Assembly (NCBI GenBank): GCA_035649235.1
Contig: DASRJX010000143.1
Location: 1-35,417, forward strand
Direction of reading: 5' to 3'
DNA: 35,417 nucleotides
Source of the DNA: DASRJX01 sp035649235
GTDB lineage: Bacteria > Acidobacteriota > Polarisedimenticolia > Gp22-AA2
Below, piece by piece: positions 7,392-14,032 of this stretch (position 1 is its first letter; the number at the start of each line of letters is the position of its first letter). The position numbers were made by a program, and so were the translations under genes. The notes beneath the pieces were generated by a model. The model made no database searches, was not told the origin of the DNA, and saw only the letters and a program-made list of their open reading frames with translations.

Positions 7392-9131
7392 TCAGGCGCG
7401 CGTCGGTTTGAGGACCGCGGCCTCCAGCGGCGACGGCGCCCCGGCTCCGGGCTTGTCCTGGGGCAGGTAGTCCTCGGAGACTCCGGGGACGCTGTACTCG
7501 TACGGACCGCGGTAGACCGTGGGGATCACGTCCCAGTTGCCGTGGGGCGCCGGCGACGTGGTCGTCCACTCGAGCGTGTTCGCCCGCCACGGATTGCGCT
7601 CGCCGGTCCTGGCGCGCGCGAGGCCCCAGACGAAATTGACGACGAACAGGAGCTGGCTCACCCCCAGCAGCAAGGCGCTGATGGTGATGAACTCGTTGAC
7701 CGGCTGCAGCGGCTTGAGGAACTCGTACTGTGTGGGATCGTAGATGCGGCGCATGTGGCCCTGCATCCCGAGGTAGTGCATCGGGAAGAACACCAGGTTG
7801 AAGAACACGAACGTCAGGGCCCAGTGGATGCGGCCGAGGGGCTCGTTCATCATTTTGCCGAACATCTTCGGGAACCAGTACGTGAGGGCGGCGAAGATCC
7901 CGAACAGGCTGCCGCCGAACAGGACGTAGTGGAGGTGCGCCACGATGAAGTAGGTGTCGTGGATGAAGATGTCGACGGGGGTCGAAGCCATGAAGACGCC
8001 GGAGAGCCCGCCGATGATGAACATCGAGACGAAGGTCATGGCGTGGAGCATGGCCGTGGTGTACCGGATCGAGCCACGCCAGAGCGTCCCCAGCCAGTTG
8101 AAGGTCTTGATCGCGGAGGGGACGGCGATCACCATGGTCGAGACCATGAAGGCCGTCCCGAGGGCCGGGTTCATGCCGCTCTGGAACATGTGGTGGCCCC
8201 AGACGATGAAGCCGAGTCCCGCGATCCCCATGATCGAGAACACCATCGCCTTGTAGCCGAACACGGGCTTGCGCGCGAAAGTGGCCAGGATGTCGGACAC
8301 GAATCCCATCGCCGGCAGGATCATGATGTAGACGGCCGGATGCGAGTAGAACCAGAACAGGTGCTGCCAGAGGAGCACCTGCCCGCCGCCGGTCGGCGCG
8401 AAGAAGTGCGTCCCGAGCGTCCGGTCGAACAGGAGCATGCCGAGAGCCGACGCCAGGACCGGCGTCGCCATGAGCTGCAGGATGGCGGTGATGAACAGCG
8501 CCCACAGCGACAGGGGCAGCCGGAAGAAGTGCATCCCGGGAGCGCGCTGGTTGACGATGGTGGTGATGTAGTTGACCGCGCCCATGATCGACGAGGTCCC
8601 TATGATGAGCACGCTGATGATCCAGAGGGTCTGGCCGCGCGTCACCCCGGTGAACTCCGGAACGGCGCTCAGCGGCGGGTAGGCCGTCCAGCCGGTGGCG
8701 GCGGCCCCCGCTTCCACGAAGAAGGACGACGCCATCACCATCCCGCCCGCGAGGGCCACCCAGAACGACAGCATGTTGAGCCGCGGGAAGGCCATGTCCT
8801 TGGCGCCGATCATGAGCGGGATCAGGAAGTTCCCGAAGGCGCCCGTGAGGTTGGGGATGATCACCAGGAAGATCATCACCGAGCCGTGCATCGTGAACAG
8901 CATGTTGTAAAACTCGGGCCCCATGTGCCCTTCCGGCATCACGGACTCGGGGAAGAGCGTCCCGAGCGGCATCGGCCGGTCGGGGAAGCCGAGCTGCCAG
9001 CGCACCATGAGCGCCAGGAGCCCCCCGACGACCATGAACAGCAGGCTCATGAACAGGAACTGGATGCCGATGATCTTGTGATCTTCGGAGAAGACGTACT
9101 TGCGGATGAACGGGGTGTGGTGCTCCGACAT
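7392..9131 (-). CDS. coxA: Cytochrome c oxidase subunit I, A2-type heme-copper oxygen reductase
   Basis: This 579-residue, twelve-helix subunit contains heme a, the heme a3-CuB site and the proton path. The helix VI motif reads WFYSHPAVY: His264 is a CuB ligand and Tyr268 is placed to form the His-Tyr cross-link. The usual Glu of A1 enzymes (GHPEVY) is absent and replaced by the Tyr-Ser (YS) pair that marks the A2 subfamily, known from Rhodothermus-type caa3 oxidases. The heme ligand region HDTYFIVAHLHYVLFGG is intact, as is the QHLFWFY lead-in. The ATG at 9131 has AGAGGAG five bases upstream and follows coxB by 23 bases. It acts with CoxB, one or both CoxC copies and CoxD in the cytoplasmic membrane. 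Confidence 0.96.
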   Translation of the reverse strand: MSEHHTPFIRKYVFSEDHKIIGIQFLFMSLLFMVVGGLLALMVRWQLGFPDRPMPLGTLFPESVMPEGHMGPEFYNMLFTMHGSVMIFLVIIPNLTGAFGNFLIPLMIGAKDMAFPRLNMLSFWVALAGGMVMASSFFVEAGAAATGWTAYPPLSAVPEFTGVTRGQTLWIISVLIIGTSSIMGAVNYITTIVNQRAPGMHFFRLPLSLWALFITAILQLMATPVLASALGMLLFDRTLGTHFFAPTGGGQVLLWQHLFWFYSHPAVYIMILPAMGFVSDILATFARKPVFGYKAMVFSIMGIAGLGFIVWGHHMFQSGMNPALGTAFMVSTMVIAVPSAIKTFNWLGTLWRGSIRYTTAMLHAMTFVSMFIIGGLSGVFMASTPVDIFIHDTYFIVAHLHYVLFGGSLFGIFAALTYWFPKMFGKMMNEPLGRIHWALTFVFFNLVFFPMHYLGMQGHMRRIYDPTQYEFLKPLQPVNEFITISALLLGVSQLLFVVNFVWGLARARTGERNPWRANTLEWTTTSPAPHGNWDVIPTVYRGPYEYSVPGVSEDYLPQDKPGAGAPSPLEAAVLKPTRA

Positions 9132-9154
9132 CGTGGCTCCTCTGCGCTCGGTCC

Positions 9155-9886
9155 TCAGGCGGGCGGGGGCGTCGCGGCTCCGCTCTCCCCCGTTGCAGCC
9201 GGAGTCTCACCGGCCGTGGCCGCCTGCAGAGCCGCTTCCTGCTCCTCAATCCACTGCCGGTACTCGCCCGGCTCCATGACCGTCAGCTGTCCTCGCATGG
9301 AGTAATGTCCGAAGCCGCACAGCTCCGCGCAGGCGATCTCGTAGGTGCCGGTCTTGTTCGGCTCCAGCCAGACATCGATGGTCACTCCGGGAACGGCGTC
9401 CTGCTTCAGGCGGTGGTAGGGCAGGAAGAAGCTGTGAAGGACGTCCTTGGAGCGGAGCCGGATGCGCGTCTTGGAATTGACCGGCAGCCGCATGTCGTTC
9501 GAGGTGATGATGTCGTCGGCGGTGTCGAACTCCCCATCCGCGCCACCGTAGCGGATCTCCCAGTTGAACTGCGACGCCGTGACCACGACCGTCTGATCGG
9601 TGGGCGGTATCGATCCCTTGATCTTGTTCCAGGCGGTGCGGCTGGCGAAGGCGAGGAAGACCAGCATGACCGCCGGGACGACGGTCCAGATCACCTCGAG
9701 GCGCCCGTTGCCGTGCGTGTAGTGGGCGCGGACGCCGGGCCTCCCGCGGTAGCGGAAGGCGAACCAGATGAGGACCGCCTCGGTGAGGATGAAGGCGACC
9801 CCCGTCACGACCAGGATGATGTAGAACATCTGGTCGATCGTGGGGCTGATGGTCGAGACGCCTTCTGGCAACTGCAACCAGCGCAT
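9155..9886 (-). CDS. coxB: Cytochrome c oxidase subunit II with CuA site, no fused cytochrome domain
   Basis: This 243-residue protein has two N-terminal transmembrane helices (about residues 20-43 and 66-84) and a periplasmic cupredoxin domain. All CuA ligands are visible: His151 (VLHSFFLP), then Cys186, Glu188, Cys190, His194 and Met197 in CAELCGFGHYSM. The C-terminus is an Ala/Pro/Thr/Glu-rich tail of about 30 residues, not a cytochrome c domain as in caa3 enzymes, so a separate donor is needed. Start: ATG at 9886 with GGAAG six bases upstream. It is the first gene of the leftward operon and lies about 85 bases downstream of the predicted transcription start. Confidence 0.96.
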   Translation of the reverse strand: MRWLQLPEGVSTISPTIDQMFYIILVVTGVAFILTEAVLIWFAFRYRGRPGVRAHYTHGNGRLEVIWTVVPAVMLVFLAFASRTAWNKIKGSIPPTDQTVVVTASQFNWEIRYGGADGEFDTADDIITSNDMRLPVNSKTRIRLRSKDVLHSFFLPYHRLKQDAVPGVTIDVWLEPNKTGTYEIACAELCGFGHYSMRGQLTVMEPGEYRQWIEEQEAALQAATAGETPAATGESGAATPPPA

Positions 9887-9977
9887 CGTGGCTTCCGACT
9901 CCCCGGATGGTCGGCGACGGTCTCCCGTCGCGCGGCGGCGCCGCGGCCGCCGGCCGACAGGGCGCGCAGGACGCGTC

Positions 9978-10007
9978 TTTATATGCGACGGCCGGGGGAT
10001 GAGTCAA
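9978..10007 (-). promoter_or_regulatory. Predicted sigma70-type promoter of the coxB operon
   Basis: On the minus strand, TTGACT (10002-10007) and TATAAA (9978-9983) are separated by 18 bases, matching the -35/-10 consensus at five of six positions each. It stands out in GC-rich DNA. Transcription would start near 9971, giving an ~85-base leader before coxB. The region also separates coxB from the divergent ABC exporter gene. Confidence 0.65.
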
Positions 10008-10035
10008 GCCTCCCGATAGTATGATGCACGCCCCC

Positions 10036-11007
10036 ATGAGTCGCTCCGAATCCGCGCCGCCCGCCGTGCTCACCGAAGGACTGGCGCACCGATTCGGCGA
10101 GCGCCAGGCGCTCGCCGGCCTCGATCTGATCGTGCGGGAGAAGGAGCTGTGCGTCCTGCTCGGACCCAACGGCGGCGGCAAAACCACGCTCTTCCGCATC
10201 CTCTCGACGCTGTTGCGTCCCACATCCGGCAAGGCGCTGGTGTTCGGGCACGACATCGAGCGCGAGCCGGACGCCGTCCGCCGGCTCATCGGGGTGGTGT
10301 TCCAGTCGCCGGCCGTCGATCGGCAGCTCACGGTGCTCGAGAACCTGGAGGTCCAGGGCCGGCTCTACGGGCTCACGCGATCGGCGCTGCGGCGCGAGTC
10401 CAGGGAGATGCTGCAGCGCCTGGGTCTTCTGGATCGGGCGGGCGACCGGACCGGGACGCTGTCGGGCGGCCTGCTGCGGCGGGTCGAGATCGCCAAGGGG
10501 CTGCTCCACAGGCCGCGCCTGCTGCTGCTCGACGAGCCCTCGACGGGGCTCGACCCCGCCGCCCGGCGCGATCTGCACGATCTCCTGGACCAGCTCCGCA
10601 GCCGGGACGGCGTGACCGTCCTCATGACCTCCCACCTCATGGAGGAGGCGGAGCGCTCCGATCGGCTGGCCATTCTGAGCCGGGGACGCCTGGTCGCCCT
10701 CGGGACGCCGGCCGATCTGAAGGCCGAGATTGCCGGCGAGGTCGTGGTGATCACGACACCCGACCCGGAGGCCCTCCGGGAGGGCGTGCGGCGGCTTTCG
10801 GGTCTCACCGCCTCGATCGTCGACGGAACCGTCCGGTTCGAGGCCCAGGACGGTCACGCGCTCATCCCGCGGCTCGCCGAGGCGTTCGCCGACCGCGTGA
10901 CGTCGATCACGGTCGGACGGCCGACGCTCCTCGACGTCTTCGTCCGCCGCACGGGTCACCGCTTCCTGGGAGACGGGGCGGGAGGCGACGAGGGGCAGGC
11001 GGCATGA
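10036..11007 (+). CDS. ABC-2 type exporter, ATP-binding subunit (DrrA/NodI/CcmA-like)
   Basis: The protein has about 323 residues. The nucleotide-binding domain has Walker A GPNGGGKTT (residues 43-51; Gly where most have Ala), a Q-loop (VVFQSP), signature LSGGLLRRVE (Leu instead of Gln after LSGG), Walker B LLLLDEPSTGLDP and H-loop MTSHLMEEAE. A C-terminal extension of about 90 residues follows, as in drug or polysaccharide exporters of the DrrA type. An in-frame ATG at 10021 would add five residues; neither start has a clear Shine-Dalgarno sequence. The stop overlaps the permease start (ATGA). The substrate is unknown. The location between the coxB operon and DUF420/coxC/coxD suggests a role in oxidase maturation, by analogy with NosFY or CcmAB, but this is inference only. 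Confidence 0.9.
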   Translation: MSRSESAPPAVLTEGLAHRFGERQALAGLDLIVREKELCVLLGPNGGGKTTLFRILSTLLRPTSGKALVFGHDIEREPDAVRRLIGVVFQSPAVDRQLTVLENLEVQGRLYGLTRSALRRESREMLQRLGLLDRAGDRTGTLSGGLLRRVEIAKGLLHRPRLLLLDEPSTGLDPAARRDLHDLLDQLRSRDGVTVLMTSHLMEEAERSDRLAILSRGRLVALGTPADLKAEIAGEVVVITTPDPEALREGVRRLSGLTASIVDGTVRFEAQDGHALIPRLAEAFADRVTSITVGRPTLLDVFVRRTGHRFLGDGAGGDEGQAA

Positions 11008-11783
11008 GAGGGGCGGTCATGGCCGTCGGCGCGCTCGCGCGACGGGAGATGGTGCGCTTCTTCAGGGAGCGGACGCGCGTCGTCGGCGCCCTCCTGCAGC
11101 CGGTGATGTTCTGGGTGTTCTTCTCCGCCGGGCTCGGTGCCTCCTTCAGGCCTCCCGGAGGGACCGGGCCCGGATACGCCGCCTACCTCTTCCCCGGCAC
11201 GGTCGTGCTGATCCTGCTGTTCACCGCCATCTTCTCGACCATCTCGGTCATCGAGGATCGCCGGGAGGGGTTCCTGCAGGGGGTCCTCGTCGCCCCGGTG
11301 CCGCGAGCCTGCATCGTCCTCGGCAAAGTGCTGGGCGGAACGGCCCTGGCGGTGGCCCAGGCGGTCCTCGTCCTCCTGCTGGCCCCGCTCGCGGGCCTGC
11401 GGCCCGGCCCCCTCGCGGTCGCCGGAGCCATCGGCGTCCTGGCGCTCATCGGCTTCGCGCTGACGGCGCTGTCGTTCTGCATCGCCTGGCGCATGCAATC
11501 GACGCAGGGCTTCCACGCGATCATGACGGTCTTCCTGATGCCTCTGTGGCTCCTGTCGGGTTCCTTCTTCCCGGCGGACGGTGCGCCCGCCTGGTTGCGC
11601 GCCCTCATCGCGGCGGATCCGCTGACCTACGGCGTGGCCTTCCTGCGGCGGCTCCTCCTGAGCGGCTCGGGCGCTTCCGACGCCGGCCTGCCGTCCGCCG
11701 GCCTGTCGCTCGTAGCGACGCTCCTGTTCGGAGCTGTTACATTTGGATGCGCCCTGACACTCGCCCGCCGGGCGGACCGCTGA
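11004..11783 (+). CDS. ABC-2 type exporter, membrane subunit
   Basis: This 259-residue protein has about six transmembrane helices. It begins with the typical cytoplasmic amphipathic stretch (ALARREMVRFFRERTRV) and ends with the ABC2_membrane-like segment MPLWLLSGSFFPADGAPAWL, followed by DPLTYGVAFLRRLLL, a pattern shared with DrrB and NodJ permeases. The start ATG at 11004 overlaps the ATPase stop by four bases, so the two subunits are translationally coupled and are expected to form the 2+2 transporter. The transported substrate cannot be read from sequence. Confidence 0.92.
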   Translation: MRGAVMAVGALARREMVRFFRERTRVVGALLQPVMFWVFFSAGLGASFRPPGGTGPGYAAYLFPGTVVLILLFTAIFSTISVIEDRREGFLQGVLVAPVPRACIVLGKVLGGTALAVAQAVLVLLLAPLAGLRPGPLAVAGAIGVLALIGFALTALSFCIAWRMQSTQGFHAIMTVFLMPLWLLSGSFFPADGAPAWLRALIAADPLTYGVAFLRRLLLSGSGASDAGLPSAGLSLVATLLFGAVTFGCALTLARRADR

Positions 11784-11791
11784 GGGATCGC

Positions 11792-12217
11792 GTGACCTGG
11801 AGCGACCTGTCGACCCTCAACGCCGCGCTCAACGGCGCGAGCGCCCTGCTCCTTGCGACGGGGTACGCCGCCATCAGGCGGCGGCGCATCCCGCTCCATC
11901 GGGCCTGCATGCTCGCGGCGGTCGGGACCTCGATCCTGTTCCTCGTCTCCTACCTCGTCTACCACGCCCGCGTCGGGTCGGTGCCCTACCGCGGCACGGG
12001 ACTCGCGAGGCCTCTCTACTTCGCCATCCTGCTGTCTCACACCGTGCTGGCGGCGGCGGTCGTGCCGCTGGTCATCGTGACCGTGCGCCGCGCCCTGCGC
12101 TCCCGGTTCGAGGCCCACGTCCGCCTGGCGCGCTGGACCCTGCCCATCTGGCTGTACGTGTCGGTGACGGGCGTCGTCGTGTACCTGATGCTCTACCGAC
12201 TCGGCGACGGCGGCTGA
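11792..12217 (+). CDS. DUF420 membrane protein, CtaM-like oxidase assembly factor
   Basis: With the GTG start at 11792 the protein has 141 residues and four transmembrane helices. It fits the DUF420 family, with conserved histidines in the loops and helix ends (LHRACML, VYHARVG, LSHTVLA, FEAHVRLARW) and the C-terminal GVVVYLMLYRL. The GTG has GAGGG six bases upstream and lies eight bases after the permease stop. An in-frame ATG at 11747 inside the permease gene is less likely. In Bacillus and Staphylococcus the DUF420 protein CtaM/YozB is needed for active heme-copper oxidases. Its position just upstream of coxC and coxD here fits the same job. Confidence 0.85.
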   Translation: MTWSDLSTLNAALNGASALLLATGYAAIRRRRIPLHRACMLAAVGTSILFLVSYLVYHARVGSVPYRGTGLARPLYFAILLSHTVLAAAVVPLVIVTVRRALRSRFEAHVRLARWTLPIWLYVSVTGVVVYLMLYRLGDGG

Positions 12218-12233
12218 TCCCCGGGATCGGGGA
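12218..12233 (+). other. GC-rich hairpin immediately after the DUF420 gene
   Basis: TCCCCG (12218-12223) and CGGGGA (12228-12233) pair around the loop GGAT, starting right after the stop codon. No T-run follows, so it is not a classical intrinsic terminator. It could stabilise the 3' end or weakly attenuate read-through into coxC copy 2. Confidence 0.35.
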
Positions 12234-12286
12234 CCGCGACCCACCCATCATCCCCGGTGTCATCCTCCATCGTCCCCCGTCCATCG

Positions 12287-12316
12287 TTGCGCGCGGACGC
12301 CGGGCTGTGCTAAATT
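12287..12316 (+). promoter_or_regulatory. Candidate promoter for coxC copy 2 and coxD
   Basis: TTGCGC (12287-12292) and TAAATT (12311-12316) are spaced by 18 bases, with TGC directly before the -10 as an extended -10. The same GCTGTGCTA word occurs just upstream of the S55 peptidase gene. Transcription would start near 12323, about 24 bases before the ATG. Confidence 0.45.
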
Positions 12317-12346
12317 CGGCCGCCTTTTTTGGCAGGGAGCGCCACG

Positions 12347-12952
12347 ATGTCGCATGCTGCCGTCATGAACCACGCCGACCGCTACGAGACCGGCCTGACC
12401 CCCGGGTGGGGCAAGCTGATGATGTGGCTGTTCCTGTGCTCGGACGCCATGTCCTTCGCCGGCCTGCTCGCCGCCTACGGCGCGGTGCGGATCTTCGGCA
12501 CGGAGTGGCCGGTGCCGGCCCACGTGCTCGATGTGCCGCTGACCGCCCTCAACACGTTCATCCTCATCTGCAGCAGCGTCTCCATGGTGTGGGGGCTCTC
12601 CGCCATCAAGCGGGGCAGCCAGCGGGGGCTCGTGATCTGGCTTCTCATGACCATGCTCGGCGGGTCGATCTTCCTGGGCATCCAGGCGTACGAGTGGACG
12701 CACCTCCTGACGCACGAGACGCATCCCCTGTCGATCCAGTCGAGCCTGTTCGGGGCGACCTTCTTCATCCTGACGGGGTTCCATGGCTGCCACGTCTTCT
12801 CCGGCGTCGTCTACCTGGGCTGCATCGCGTTCCGCGCGGCCCGGGGCGGCTACACCCGGGAGAACAACAGCTCGGTCGAGATCGTCGGCCTCTACTGGCA
12901 CTTCGTCGATCTGATCTGGATCCTGGTCTTCACGTTCGTCTATCTCATCTGA
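12347..12952 (+). CDS. coxC: Cytochrome c oxidase subunit III, copy 2 (canonical)
   Basis: This 201-residue, five-helix subunit III has all the family hallmarks: QAYEW in the third helix with the conserved Glu, FFILTGFHGCHVFSG, and SVEIVGLYWHFVDLIW with the conserved Glu and Asp. The chosen start is ATG 12347, with GGGAG seven bases upstream. A TTG in frame at 12329 would add six residues without its own Shine-Dalgarno sequence. It is followed 22 bases later by coxD. It is closer to textbook subunit III than the copy inside the main operon, so this one may be the functional partner of CoxA. Two subunit III genes within 7 kb but only one coxA are unusual. Confidence 0.94.
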   Translation: MSHAAVMNHADRYETGLTPGWGKLMMWLFLCSDAMSFAGLLAAYGAVRIFGTEWPVPAHVLDVPLTALNTFILICSSVSMVWGLSAIKRGSQRGLVIWLLMTMLGGSIFLGIQAYEWTHLLTHETHPLSIQSSLFGATFFILTGFHGCHVFSGVVYLGCIAFRAARGGYTRENNSSVEIVGLYWHFVDLIWILVFTFVYLI

Positions 12953-12974
12953 GGCTCGAGGGAGGGATCGATCC

Positions 12975-13283
12975 GTGACGCACCACGAGGCCGAGCACAA
13001 GGAGCCCCGCTACGGCATGGTCTGGGTCGGGCTGCTCGTCCTGACGCTCGTGGAGCTCTGGGTGGCTCAGTGCGGCATGCCGAAGATCGGCATCGTGATC
13101 TCGCTCTGCGCCCTGGCGCTCGTGAAGGCCGGCATGGTCGCCGCCTACTTCATGCACCTCAAGTTCGAGAAGTACGCGCTCATCCTCATCGTGCTCAGCC
13201 CGCTCCTCCTGTCTGCCATTCTCTACGTCGGCCTGATGCCCGATTCCACCACCCACACGCACTGGCTGCCGCCGCAACCGTAA
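12975..13283 (+). CDS. coxD: Cytochrome c oxidase subunit IV
   Basis: This 102-residue protein has three transmembrane helices and the bacterial subunit IV pattern, including the Lys-Ala-Gly followed by AAYFMHLKFEK in the middle and a final hydrophobic helix (LILIVLSPLLLSAIL). The start is GTG at 12975, preceded by GGGAGGG about ten bases upstream. The N-terminus is His/Glu-rich (THHEAEHKE). Such small subunits sit at the periphery of caa3/aa3 oxidases and help stability. It is the last clear oxidase gene in the rightward cluster. Confidence 0.9.
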   Translation: MTHHEAEHKEPRYGMVWVGLLVLTLVELWVAQCGMPKIGIVISLCALALVKAGMVAAYFMHLKFEKYALILIVLSPLLLSAILYVGLMPDSTTHTHWLPPQP

Positions 13284-14032
13284 CGCGCGCCGGGCACGCG
13301 CGATCGGGCCGGCGAGGCAGGCGCCGCTCGCGGAAGGCGTCCGGAACCGCCCTCGTCCTCTTTGCCCGCGTTCCCCGTCCGGGACTCGTCAAGACCCGGC
13401 TCACGCCTCCCCTGACCGCGCGCGAGGCCTGCCGGCTGCACACCGCCTTCCTCGAGGACGTCGCCCAGGTCGTGCGGACGGCCGCCCGCCGCTCGGGAGC
13501 CGTCCCGTGGGTCGCCTTCAGCAGCCCCTGGGAGCCCCCCCGTCGCGGCGCGCTCACCTCGGCGCTGCGCGGGTTCCGGCGACTGCCGCAGCGGGGGGGT
13601 GATCTCGGGGCACGGATGCGGCGGACCTTCCTGCATCTCCTCCGACAGGGCTACGGCGGCGTCGTCCTGGTCGGCGGGGACAGCCCGACGATCCCGGCGT
13701 CCCGCCTGGTCGAGGCCTGTCGCGCGCTCCGGGCCGGCGCCGACCTCGTCCTCGGTCCCGCCCGCGACGGCGGCTACTACCTGGTGGGCCTCAGGCGCGA
13801 CCGGCCGCCGCTGTTCCGGCGCGTCGCCTGGGGCACGGCGGGCGTGCTGCGGACCACGCTGCGCCGCGCCCGGAGGGCGCGCCTCGGCATCCGCCTCCTG
13901 AAACCCTGGTACGACGTCGACCGGAGCGCGGATCTGATCCGCCTCCGGCGCGAGCTGCGTGGTCGCGCCCGGCGGCGCGCGACGCGCACCGCCACGCTCC
14001 TCGACGCTCTGGAGAACCGCCTGTCGTCCTGA
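13262..14032 (+). CDS. DUF2064/TIGR04282 glycosyltransferase-like protein; start uncertain
   Basis: The conserved part begins at about base 13344 with LVLFARVPRPGLVKTRLTP, the N-terminal nucleotide-sugar-binding motif of the TIGR04282/DUF2064 family (GT-A fold). It continues with LVGGDSPTIPASRL and GPARDGGYYLVGL, both typical. About 230 residues cover the family length. The C-terminus is Arg-rich. No ATG, GTG or TTG lies in frame between the coxD end and the conserved region. The only choices are a CTG at 13262 overlapping coxD by 22 bases (used here, no Shine-Dalgarno seen) or an ATG at 13070 deep inside coxD. The specific sugar and acceptor are unknown. It converges on recG with almost no spacer. 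Confidence 0.75.
   Translation: MAAAATVTRAGHARSGRRGRRRSRKASGTALVLFARVPRPGLVKTRLTPPLTAREACRLHTAFLEDVAQVVRTAARRSGAVPWVAFSSPWEPPRRGALTSALRGFRRLPQRGGDLGARMRRTFLHLLRQGYGGVVLVGGDSPTIPASRLVEACRALRAGADLVLGPARDGGYYLVGLRRDRPPLFRRVAWGTAGVLRTTLRRARRARLGIRLLKPWYDVDRSADLIRLRRELRGRARRRATRTATLLDALENRLSS

Noticed and set aside
12322..12330. T-run before coxC copy 2 as a terminator of the DUF420 gene
   Set aside because: No convincing stem directly precedes it, and the same place has a -10 element and leads into a gene on the same strand.
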